Below are positions 13,301 through 25,348 of a stretch of 64,000 bases of DNA, piece by piece (within the stretch, counting starts at the first letter, position 1; each line of letters starts with the position of its first letter). The translations under genes were made by a program, and so were the position numbers. The DNA lies in assembly GCA_013076295.1 (NCBI GenBank), contig RQOL01000828.1, forward strand, positions 5,143,219 to 5,207,218. The letters are read 5' to 3'. The notes under the pieces were generated by a model that saw only the letters and a list, made by a program, of their open reading frames with translations, had not been told where the DNA came from and did not search any database. This stretch comes from Sanderia malayensis. Taxonomy: Eukaryota > Cnidaria > Scyphozoa > Semaeostomeae > Pelagiidae.

Positions 13301-14289
13301 TAAAAAATATTTAATTCAGAAGCTTTATGTTTAAATTGTTTTACTTGTATATAGAAATAAATTTTTATTTTTTTCAGCAGTTTGAAAACTGGGGTGGGGT
13401 TGGGTGGGGGTGCTACAAAGCTGAAAAAAGAGTGCAAGGTTAATAAATGCACTTTGCTCCAAGGATTAAACACCAGAATATCCATAAAGTTAAAAAAATG
13501 CCTACCTGGGCTATTCCTGTAACAGAAATAGGGACTCCTTGAACAGTGTAAACCTTTGTTGATTCGACACTCAATGTCATTACATTCAGACTGATCCTTG
13601 AAGAAAAAGATAAATGTTTGACATCATTTATACAAATTTTCCCTTTACCTGCATAAAATCCATATAATAATACTACTTACTAATATAATAATACTTACTT
13701 TTGGACCTTCTGAAAGCATGGCCAAACAAATGTTCGTCCACCAGATAAAAGAAAAGGTCGTTCGTAGCACGCTCCTGCAAAATATATAAAACAATTTAAC
13801 AATTTGTTGCCAAAAACACGCGACAACAACAGCATTGCATTTCAAAAATGCGCAAGCACCAAGCACGCAAAATATTTCTGCTTGCAAAAAGTGCATTGTA
13901 TTTGATATATGCGACATAATTTGATTTATCTGTTACCATCAGTAAAAAACTTATATACAAACTTATAACTGTTGTGATAAAAAACCGGTTACAATATGTA
14001 AATTTTGGCGCTTAGTCGATGAGTTTTTGCAGGAAAAAAAGCGAAGCAAATTTGCTTATCTAAGCAAACGCACTTGTAGTAGAGAAGCAACTTTGTAGTG
14101 GTGGTCAATCTTTTGAAGTCCTTTAATTCAGTACATCATGACTTCCAACAAAAATTACCCTCAACACAACATTTGTTTATTCATGACTTTAATAAACAAA
14201 TCACAATTTCTGCAAACCAAAAATGCGAATGCAAAAAACATACCTGAAACGACGATAGCTTCATTAGGCCCGCATGTTATGAAACCCAT
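7388..14289 (-). CDS. FLOT1: flotillin-1-like protein (SPFH/flotillin), about 16 exons
   Basis: Membrane-microdomain scaffold of the SPFH family. Exons, 5' to 3' on the minus strand: 14244-14289, 13699-13774, 13506-13596, 13110-13211, 12953-12994, 12405-12449, 12204-12278, 11800-11895, 10909-11028, 10704-10736, 9052-9138, 8798-8892, 8586-8631, 8048-8185, 7650-7814. All are GT-AG and phases agree, giving 419 codons (human FLOT1 has 427). The start [16 protein letters not shown] matches the flotillin N-terminus; [11 protein letters not shown] and [20 protein letters not shown] mark the SPFH domain and favour flotillin-1 over flotillin-2. Ala/Glu-rich heptads ([18 protein letters not shown]) form the flotillin coiled coil. 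The tiny last exon is uncertain: 7388-7426 (12 codons, assumed in the span) or one near 7131-7152. Introns carry a tRNA gene and two TIR elements. RPS5 ends 421 bp upstream on the same strand. Confidence 0.95.
8370..8520. mobile_element. about 150-bp MITE, family M1, copy 1
   Basis: Begins ACAGTAAACACCCGC and ends GGGTATTTACTGT, so the ends are inverted repeats. It shares internal blocks (AGAACCTGTGAATT, TGTTTCTTCTATTG, AAGGTTCTAAATC) with copies at 34970-35118 and 46269-46417. It lies in a flotillin intron. No coding capacity. Confidence 0.75.
9391..10598. mobile_element. 1.2-kb TIR element inside a flotillin intron
   Basis: The left end CCAGAGTCCGGAAAA and the right end TTTTCTGGACTCTGG are inverted repeats with one mismatch, followed inward by related CCTTCCTCCGGCCA blocks. 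The 6-mer ATATAG is present on both sides (9385-9390 and 10599-10604) and looks like a target duplication. CAA-rich tracts occur inside. An open frame of about 146 codons at 9471-9911 lacks recognisable motifs and is not called as a gene. The superfamily is not identified. Confidence 0.65.
11084..11155 (-). tRNA. tRNA-Pro (anticodon UGG)
   Basis: A 72-nt intronless tRNA reading on the minus strand. The acceptor stem GGCTCAG pairs with CTGAGCC, box A is TGGTCTAATGG, the anticodon loop TTTGGGT contains TGG, box B is GGTTCGATTCC, and the discriminator base is C. A TTTTT terminator follows 4-5 nt after the 3' end. It lies in the flotillin intron between the exons at 11800-11895 and 10909-11028, on the same strand as the host gene, so RNA polymerase III transcription is nested in a polymerase II unit. 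Confidence 0.96.
12651..12919. repeat. degenerate copy of the AATAAGC-CCC inverted-repeat family
   Basis: Starts near TACTGTAAAAACTCTATTA, has poly-C/AATAAGCCCCC blocks and ends near GAAGCTTTAATAGTA. It resembles the worn copies at 33561-33700 and 42036-42149. It lies in a flotillin intron. Confidence 0.45.
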
Positions 14290-14709
14290 TTTGACTTCAA
14301 CTGACTTTAAATGTCACGTAAACTTTCGAAGAGAAACTCCAAGAAACAACTAAAGCTTAGCAAAAGTCGCACAAAAATATCAGACAATTTGCAAGATATC
14401 TATCAGCAACAAGCGTTGTGAGATTGAAGTGAGTATTTTTGCGATTTGTTTGCTGCAGTCGCTAAAAGTGATCCTCCCCTTTTCAAAATGGCAGGCGGCG
14501 AAGTAAAATCCCAAGAATGTTTTTTGTACACGGCACTCCTAATACCCGCGAGTCCCGCACAATATACCGCGAGAGTACACAAAAGGCGAAATACAATACA
14601 ACCACGACGACAAGATTCAAAAACAAGAAAAGATAGCAAATTTCTGTAAATACTTATGCAATCATATTTACTACAAATTGCAAGTAAAATATTTGATCGT
14701 AATAAATGT

Positions 14710-16695
<1,986 letters not shown>

Positions 16696-17678
16696 CTTGA
16701 TATTTTAATATACTAACCCAAATTACTGCAGGCTGAAAATGCAATGGATGAATAGCGGTGAAAAATCCAATCCAGTAGTAATCGAAATCAAAATTAGGGT
16801 GTAAATATCACGCCACTTGGAAGACAACTTAAAGCATATAAAAACAATAAAACTAAGCTTCAAAATGTTATATCACAATATTAGTTTAGGGTTAATGAGA
16901 TCCAATAACATAGTGGATAGTTTTACAACCCCAATCTGGATAGGGTACACATCGCAGTCATTTTCGGCGTTAGGCCTGTTAATGACTCGATAGCAAAATT
17001 GACACGTGTTTTTCAGTGTTATCATCTCATAAAACAATCTATACATTTCAAAATATGAATAAAGTGAATTTTCAATTAATAGCATAGGAATTTCTGTCAG
17101 CATCTAAAGTGTATGACAGCACAAGTTGAAGAAATTATAACAAATTTCACAGACGACCTTACCAGTTACGGGAATGGAAGAAAAGATGGCCTTGCGAGCA
17201 TGGTTTAGTAAAGTCCCGGATGAAACGTACACGAGGCTAAAGCTTTGCTTGGCCTCTTTTGGGTGTAAGGGGGAAGCGCGGTCATGGGGAGGGGGCGGCC
17301 AGGGAAAAATACTTGTCTTCAAAAAACCCTGCATGTCTACCCTCACAGATTTCACGCCACAGAAGAAAAGCACAAAAACTCAGATCTCTGTGGCAGACAC
17401 TCAATATCCAGTTTCATTTCTAAAATAGCCACCACAGCTTGCAAAGAATCACATCAGCTTGAAATGAAATCACATTTCAAAATTCACAATAATAGCATTT
17501 ATTTAGACACAAAAAAGCATTAAAACTCAAAAAATACCAAATAGTCTACATGAGGCAGATTTTTGCTAAATTTCCATTTTAAATCCTTTGTTACCGAAAA
17601 GGAGCTAAGCTATTAATATGGCAAATGAGTTTCATTTTAAAGGAAATTGATATTTTTCTGGAAGCAAATGAAACATCA
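16696..17678. other. RPS5 promoter region and PEX11 3' flank
   Basis: About 1 kb between the RPS5 start codon and the PEX11 stop codon. It should hold the RPS5 promoter and the PEX11 3'UTR. Short open frames on both strands at 17104-17523 overlap each other and have no family similarity, so none is called. Confidence 0.4.
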
Positions 17679-18689
17679 TTACATAGGAGTGAGCTTACAA
17701 GCTGGCTTGACAACTGTCAGAATGCCACAAAGTGACGATATGAGACCAAGGATGCCAACCGTGCCCTGAGAAAGGTCGAGTTTACCCCAGATTTTCAATG
17801 GGATCAAGAAATCACATATATTCTTCAGTGTGTCTGTAGCGATGTCTGGCCGTTGACATAGGCAATTCTGAATGCCTACGTCCTGCTTCTTTGCCTTTGC
17901 TCTCAGCACATAGTTGATCAGCTCGTACAGATCTCGAATCAAACCACACACAACTGCAATAAACCAGAATGGTGCTGCTCTCATTGCATACTCTTTTGAG
18001 CTTCCTTTCATCAGCGTGACACGGCAACACCAGTTGAAAATGTCGTAAAAAAAGTAGACAGTTCTAGAGATTCTGGCAATCACAATGCAGACTCTGATCA
18101 ATGGGTCTTGAACTTGGCTCCCACGAATTGCTCCAAGAAACATGTCCAAGCTTTTACCCAAACGAAAGGCTGCAAGCCAAAAAATAAGTAAAAAATATCT
18201 GGAAATCTGATGATTGCAGAAAAGCACTCGCATAATTAATTCAAAACTATGGAAAACCAGACTAAAACATTACTTTCTTCCAAAAATCAATAGATGTATA
18301 AATATATTTGTGTACAATCACATAATCAGAGTTTTCAAAATCGACAATTTCAGAAGATAAACCTCACTTTTTCTGCTTGTGCTCAAATACACTTCAAGTC
18401 TCTTAATTTTAGCAACAAACTCTGGATCGATATTCTTCTTTTCCGATGTATACCAGATAATCTTACTTGCATACTGCATTGCCCTGTGAAAATATAACAT
18501 CTTATCTTTTATCGTGGTGCTGCTTGCAGGACAGGGCACAGGACACTGGCCATATGGCCTAAAAAGGCCTCATTGAAAAGTATTCAAGCCTTCTAACTTT
18601 AACATTTTGTCTGTACCTACGTACCTTGTCAGCTTATCTCTACCAATCGTTTGCGATGTATATTTTACGATAGCTGTGGCAGTATCCAT
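17679..18689 (-). CDS. PEX11: peroxisomal membrane protein PEX11 family, 3 exons
   Basis: Peroxisome membrane-elongation and division factor. Exons on the minus strand: 18625-18689, 18368-18483, 17679-18169; joined in phase they give 223 aa, close to the 240-260 aa of animal PEX11 proteins. The N-terminal helix starts MDTATAIVKYTSQTIGRDKL, followed by STSRKTFRLGKSLDMF, which matches the R-K-x-x-R-L-G-K/N core of the family. The C-terminus has NICDFLIPLKI and then a hydrophobic, Gly-rich span GILGLISSLCGILTVV, the conserved membrane segment before the short C-terminal tail. It is not possible to say which of PEX11A, B or G it corresponds to. Promoter sequences must lie between 18690 and the transposon edge at 18922. 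Confidence 0.92.
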
Positions 18690-18921
18690 GTTGAAATATT
18701 GGGGAAAAACTGGTTGTTGTAAAATGAAATCGCAAATTTGCAGTGTGGCGTGATCGTTTTTCCGTAGTAATAGAATCCGTTTCGTCGGCTAGGCCCCGAC
18801 CGGCGACCAAGCCGGTCGCCGACTCCGGCAATTCTGTGACGCAATCGCAATGTCATCATTGGACTTTGGACGAAAAATCCGCCAAACACCGCAAGAAGCA
18901 GAAAGATAACATGCCCGATTA

Positions 18922-21900
18922 TACCGTATTTCCTCTAATTAGCGCCCACACTCTTTTAACCACCCCCCTCCAATAAGCGCCTACCCTAAAGTCAAAAAGT
19001 GTGAAATAAGCGCTCTCCTCTATTAACCGCCCAGGGCGGTTAATAGAACTTTTACATTTTCACTGTTTGGTTCAAATTATAACGTAGAACCTCTTTAATA
19101 GACAGGGAATTATCCCCTACAAACTAACAAACAGGGTAACCTTCAATTTTAATGTTTCACATGAAAGCCAAGACAAAGAGGATCAGAAATCCGAGATGGG
19201 ACATTTCGAAAAAGTGACGGGGGTCACGTCATCGCTCATCAAAGTATTGCACCATTGGTCACGGTCAGAAAAAAATCAACTATCTTATATTGTAAACCTG
19301 AATACATATTTAGAAAGAGCATAAAGAGTTATGCAAAAAATATTAAGGAACTTTATCTTTAACATGAACAGTTGAGGAGATATCGGCAGTCGAAGATGTT
19401 ACAATTCAGGGGGTAAAAAAAGAAATGAAATTACCTGAATTCTCCAATATTACCAAAACATTGGCACAAATATTGAACTACATATACCATCTCATTGATG
19501 GAAAGCATTTCAAGTTGATTTCAGCCAAAGAAATATTTCAAAAACTGAGTTTACACAATGTGCAGGGTGTCTGAATTCCTGACATTACCCCCCGATTTTT
19601 TGAAAAATCCATTTTTTAATGATTTGGGGTGAAATTTTTGATGTAGAGTCAACTCTGCTTAGGTTGAACACCCTAGGGAAGCGTGAAAATGCTTGAATTA
19701 CAACATATTCGAATTGTAGAGGTTTACTTTTATAAGAATTAATTGTTTAGTGATCCTTAGGAACGGAGAATTCCGTTCGAAATAGGTAAGTTCGAACTAC
19801 ACGAGTTAGAATTATGCAGACATGACTGTAAATTGTATTCCACTAGTAAGAACTCATTAAAAATGCTTTTCTGTAGCAATTTGCTCTTCAATTAGATATC
19901 AACTTGTCAAATAAAAGCTAATAAGTCATCAAAATTAGGGGGTAATATCAGCATTGCTGAAACCAAGATAAAATGAATTAAAGTGTATAGAAAAATTGTC
20001 AGCGAAAAAACCTCACTAATATTTTATGGTCGCCATTCGTCTCATGAGCTATCACTTGATATAAAATCGGAGACATCCCATTTGCTCTCCTTGCTTTCAC
20101 TTAACTAAGAATCATTTTCGCTGGCGCCTTTTTATGATTGGTTACAAGCAGATTCGCTTGTCGGTCGATGCTTGTTGTTTATCTTGCTTTGCTTTCAAAC
20201 CATTTATCTTTCCCTTTGATTTTCGCCTTACTCCTGGTAGTCTTTTCTCTCTTGCTTTCTTACATTGTGTTTGCAGATCTGCAATGTCAAATTCCTCGCT
20301 CGCTTCTGAAACAGGCTCCTTTTTCTTTTGCTGCACATTTCTTACAAGAGAAAATTGACTCCCGCAAACAAGACTGGCGGCTGTACTTTTGAATTTTTAA
20401 TTTTCCAACCCCAAATTCTTAAAATCTAGTTGATCGATCATAAAATTGCTGGAATAATACCATTCGTATGGTGGACGGAGTCTTGGTCCGGTGGGTGGAG
20501 GTAATAGCAATGAAGGCTTATGCTTAAGTTATATATATATATGCGAATCCTAGTTTCAACAAAGTCTTTAAGCGTTATACCAGAATAGGCAGTTGAGCAT
20601 ATGAACTCTTTGACGTGGTCAATATCCTCTGGGGCTAGATTGCTTGTCAACCCAAGGGCCAGAAGTAAGTTGGTCTTTGTATTGTCAGCAAGGACTCTTC
20701 TGAGGACGAGAAGTTTACCGGGTAATAACGGAAGAGGAAAACATCTACAGGATTAGAAAAGCGTACACAGATTGAGAAGGACTGCAATCACGAGGAAGCA
20801 GACACAAGACTCATAGTTGAAATATAACTTGTGTTGGACAACGAAGAACAAGAAAGAGAACCACCACATCGGTATCCTTACAAACAACAAAAGCATCATT
20901 ACTTTTTTCAAGTGCTAGGGCAGTGAGACTTTTGGCCCTTGGGTTGACAAGCAATCTAGCCCCAGAGGATATTGACCACGTCAAAGAGTTCATATGCTCA
21001 ACTGCCTATTCTGGTATAACGCTTAAAGACTTTGTTGAAACTAGGATTCGCATATATATATATAACTTAAGCATAAGCCTTCATTGCTATTACCTCCACC
21101 GGACCAAGACTCCGTCCACCATACGAATGGTATTATTCCAGCAATTTTATGATCGATCAACTAGATTTTAAGAACTTGGGGTTGGAAATTAAAAATTCAA
21201 AAGCACATCCGCCAGAATTGTTTGCGGGAGTCAATTTTCTCCTATAAGAAATGTGCAGCAAAAGAAAAAGGAGCCTGTTTCAGAAGCGAGCGAGGAATTT
21301 GACATTGCAGATCTACAAACACAATGTAAGAAAGCAAGAGAGAAAAGACTACCAGGAGTAAGGCGAAAATCAAAGGGAAAGATAAATGGTTTGAAAGCAA
21401 AGCAAGATAAACAACAAGCATCGACCGACAAGCGAATCTGCTTGTAACCAATCATAAAAAGGCGCCAGCGAAAATGATTCTTAGTTAAGTGAAAGCAAGG
21501 AGAGCAAATGGGATGTCTCCGATTTTGTATCAAGTGATAGCTCATGAGACGAATGGCTACCATAAAATATTAGTGAGGTTTTTTCGCTGACAATTTTTCT
21601 ATACACTTTAATTCATTTTTTTATTTTGGTTTCAGCAATGCTGATATTACCCCCTAATTTTGATGACTTATTAGCTTTCATTTGACAAGTTGATGTCTAA
21701 TTGAAGAGCAAATTGCTACAGAAAAGCATTTTTAATGCGTTCTTACTAGTGGAATACAATTTACAGTCATGTCTGCATAATTCTGACTCGTGTAGTTCGA
21801 GCTTACCTATTTCGAACGGAATTCTCCGTTCCTAAGGATCACTAAACAATTAATTCTTATAAAAGTAAACCTCTACAATTCGAATATGTTGTAATTCAAG

Positions 21901-22577
21901 CATTTTCACACTTCCCTAGGGTGTTCAACCTAAGCAGAGTTGACTCTACATCAAAAATTTCACCCCAAATCATTAAAAAATGGATTTTTCAAAAAATCGG
22001 GGGTAATGTCAGGAATTCAGACACCCTGCACATTATGTAAACTCAGTTTTTGAAACATTTCTTTGACTGAAATCAACTTGAAATGCTTTCCATCAATGAG
22101 ATGGTATATGTAGTTCAACATTTGTGCCAATGTTTTGGTAATATTGGAGAATTCAGGTAATTTCATTTCTTTTTTTACCCCTTGAATTGTAACATTTTCG
22201 ACTGCCGATATCTCCTCAACTGTTTATGTTAAAGATAAAGTTCCTTAATATTTTTTGCATAACTCTTTATGCTCTTTCTAAATAGATATTCAGGTTTACA
22301 ATATAAGATAGTTGATTTTTTTCTGACCGTGACCAATGGTGCAATACTTTGATGAGCGATGACGTGACCCCCGTCACTTTTTCGAAATGTCCCATCTCGG
22401 ATTTCTGATCCTCTTTGTCTTGGCTTTCATGTGAAACATTAAAATTGAAGGTTACCCTGTTTGTTAGTTTGTAGGGGATAATTCCCTGTCTATAAGGCTG
22501 GAAAAACACTTTCAGCGCTCACCCAATTTGCACACTATTTAATAAGCGCCCGGGCGCTTATTAGAGAAAATACGGTA
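18922..22577. mobile_element. 3.66-kb palindromic foldback element
   Basis: Ends TACCGTATTTCCTCTAATTA and TTATTAGAGAAAATACGGTA are inverted repeats, with a TA dinucleotide at each outer edge. Inside, about 1.6 kb of the left arm (about 19,090-20,660) reappears almost unchanged as reverse complement in the right arm (about 20,940-22,500), separated by roughly 280 bp of unique spacer. Both arms carry the same 64-codon open frame (20142-20336 minus, 21253-21447 plus) and a nested smaller inverted-repeat element (19645-19835 and its mirror near 21765-21950). The ends match shorter relatives at 52921-53254 and elsewhere. No transposase was recognised. Confidence 0.85.
20661..20939. other. unique spacer of the palindrome with captured coding fragments
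   Basis: The spacer encodes in one + frame the peptide CNHEEADTRLIVE (about 20,787-20,825). On the minus strand, running in from the right arm, it encodes SNDAFVVCKDTDVVVL (about 20,860-20,910). EEADTR followed by DTDV is a motif pair that I associate with uncharacterised transposon-linked proteins of marine invertebrates. Here the two halves lie on opposite strands, suggesting a broken and partly inverted gene fragment. This is recall-based and not tested by search. Confidence 0.4.
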
Positions 22578-22866
22578 ATTTAGTTTTTATCAGCAGCTTG
22601 TTTAGTTTACTGCGTTCGTTGTTATATCACCATGGTTCGGGCTCAGCAACAATGCAATTTTTAGTCCACGATGCAAATACGTATTTATATGTCTTGCTAG
22701 GCGACTTAGGTTATGCTCAGCTATGCACACAAGATATTGACACCAGAATTAAAACGGCAGATATTTTCAACTTCAATATATTTTGATTTCTGTAAGGTTC
22801 AGCATTGTAAAGACAACAAAATATTAAAACAAAGTAAAGCAATTTAACAACAGTGACATACAACAT

Positions 22867-24513
22867 CTAAAGGCTGCTACATTGCACGCTTTGTGCAAGC
22901 AAAGCTTGTGCAATGGGATGGCTATAATCGATCTGCCATGACATGCAACGAATGTTTCCTCCCATATGGCCAAGTTTTGAAGTATCAACAGTGACAACTC
23001 TACGATCAGAGTACTTGCGCATGAGCTTCAGCGCATCTTCGTCATGTTTGGCTCTTTGAAATATGGGCATGTACAGAGAACTGTCTGTTACGACGCTGTT
23101 TGCGTATGCACCAAACGCAGATCTGAATTTCCTCCAATCTGAATTCTGCAAATGACCAAAAGGGAAAAATAAAATAGTTAAGGTTTGTCCCTGTTAAACA
23201 TTGCAAATCATAAAGAGCGCATACAAATGCAAGCGTAGTTCAGCAACATAGAATAAAAATAGAATAGATCAAATATTCAAGGATCTTGCGGAGTAAACAT
23301 TTTGGAGAGTAAAAATAATTAAATTGTGAGGGTGGGTTTCCGCTACGCCCCATCACTAATGGTACTATTCTTGGGTAAGGTAACGATTTGAGCCAACAAC
23401 CGTTGAATTGTAAGTACAAAACTTTAACATTCCATGTAGCTATATCTAATCGCATAAATTTGTCTCGTATATTCCTAGCATGGACAAGAGTATTTGTCTA
23501 CACAAGGAATGTTACTATAATGAATACAGACTACCATTAAGCCATTACTCCCAACAAGTTATGTACAACACAATTGAACTAGAATATCCGGCATTTGCTG
23601 CCCTCTCTGAACTTGACTTGCGCCATGTAAACTACAATATTGACCCTCGGGAACGCAAATCTTCGCCAACTCTCCCAAATTTACGTTTCCCTGGGTGTTT
23701 GGCCGGTACATCGAAACACGAGGGTACTACAGTGAAAGTCATCATCATTACCTTCAAATCCGGGCAAGGTAGCCTGACGGTCGTCACATCCGGAAAGGCA
23801 TTCTTGATGGCCAGGTCAATCTGCTTGAAGAAATACTCATCGCCTACATCAGCTATCATGACCGTGTCTTTCTCAACGAACGACACGATACCATCCGCAT
23901 GTCCGGTCGTATCAAGTGGGTCTGGTATGTACGCCACTTCCATGCCCAGCGCTGCAGCCGTGCGCTGTTCAACGGTCTGCTCAGACTGGTCTCTGTTCTC
24001 CTTAAAAATCCGCCTGGTGATGATCGCTTTGTCGAGGCCATTGTCGACCACATTGCCTCCGTCCAGCGCTACTCGCTGTTCCGTGGAGAACTGCGCAACA
24101 TGGCGATAAAGGAAGTTCCTGAAAGAGTTGTCGACCCAAGAGCTGTTTACCTTCGACAGATACTTTGGCTCATATCTGAATTTTACCGGGTGTTTCGGGT
24201 TAACAAGACCAAAATCTCGCATCCACAGGTCAATCGGTTCGTCAACGGTCAAACACTTCGCCGCGCTACCCAAATCAAAGTACCGCCCAGCTGTGATGAA
24301 TTTGGATGGATACAGAACGAGGACTTCGTCGTAGCCGTACGCATTGGTGGCGAACTCTTTGGCGAATGCAGCAATGTCGTTGATGTTCTTTGCGTAGTAG
24401 TAATTATCGGGTAGAGACAAGACAATTAACTGTCTTCGATAGGGATCACTTGCAGTGGTGTATGAAGACGCAAAAGTCAACATGGACACTAATAGTAATG
24501 GCAATCGCATCAT
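22867..24513 (-). CDS. secreted agmatine deiminase/PAD_porph-type guanidino-deiminase, 2 exons
   Basis: Hydrolase of the agmatine deiminase/bacterial peptidyl-arginine deiminase fold (PF04371 type), which turns a guanidino group into a ureido group plus ammonia. Exons on the minus strand: 23752-24513 and 22867-23145 (phase 0 join, AAG|GTAATG to TGCAG|AAT), 346 aa. The N-terminus MMRLPLLLVSMLTFASS is a typical signal peptide (cleavage near residue 21), so the product is probably secreted or lumenal. Catalytic motifs occur in the expected order: DLWMRDFG with Asp100, LDGGN at 150-154, GHADG with His205 and Asp207, and GGNIRC with the nucleophile Cys321. The true substrate (agmatine, peptidyl-arginine or other) cannot be told. 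Cytosolic agmatine deiminases lack a signal peptide, which makes this version unusual. Confidence 0.88.
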
Positions 24514-25348
24514 GGCAGTGGTATCTTTGTTCTCACTATGTTATAACAATGACGTGACAAGCCCTGGCACTATTCAAACAGTAAACGTTTCAAGCTTGAT
24601 TAGAAGCCAAAATGCAAGGGTCAATTCGAAGTTATCTCGTTTTATGCAAAGCGCATCAGCAATATTTGTTGATCATATTTACGACGAGTGTCCAGCTAAG
24701 TAAATGCAGCACAAACCCAGCGGCACGAAGCTTACTCTAATTGCCTGGGTGACCGGCACTCTGTTTATACAGATAAACAACTATAATAAGGTTGCAGGAT
24801 TGGGTAAGTAAAAAGTACCCCACGAAAACACGGTTGCCAGGGAGAATTTTCGCCACTTTATCTATTTGCCTAAATGACCGGGACTTTGTCTAAACAAATA
24901 AACAAAAACAAAAACATTCCACTGAACTGGTTGCATGATTGTGTAAATATAAAGCAGCTAAAGAAAACATGGTTGCCAGGCACATATAAACTTCCTTGAA
25001 AAAATGTGCCACCAAAATCAGAGGTGGACACTTTGATAAAACAACGACAGCTCTGACCAGAAAAGATATTCGCTATTAAAGCAAGCAGAAGATTTTTCAT
25101 TCAATCTTGTAGCTTTGATTCATACCCAAAATAGCCAAAGAAGTCAACCTCGATTAGTCAAACACCCGAGGTAGCAAAAATTACACCTAGTTTTAGTAGG
25201 TGAAGCCTAAAAAATACCTGGGGCATGGGTAAAGCAAGGGAAGGGAAGGTAAAAATGCTTGAGGCAGTGAGAAATTCGAGTTAAACTCGGATTAAGTTAT
25301 ACATAACATCGAGAGTTAAATGAATAGCTACGCCGTGATAAATTACGT
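24514..25348. other. intergenic, deiminase promoter and PSMD5 3' flank
   Basis: AT-rich; two related tracts around 24,750-24,850 and 24,870-24,970 (each with GACCGG.ACT.TGT and CACGG/CATGGTTGCCAGG) look like a degenerate direct repeat. No gene seen. Confidence 0.4.

Noticed and set aside
17174..17523. Overlapping open frames between RPS5 and PEX11
   Set aside because: No conserved motif, overlapping on both strands, unsupported splice context.
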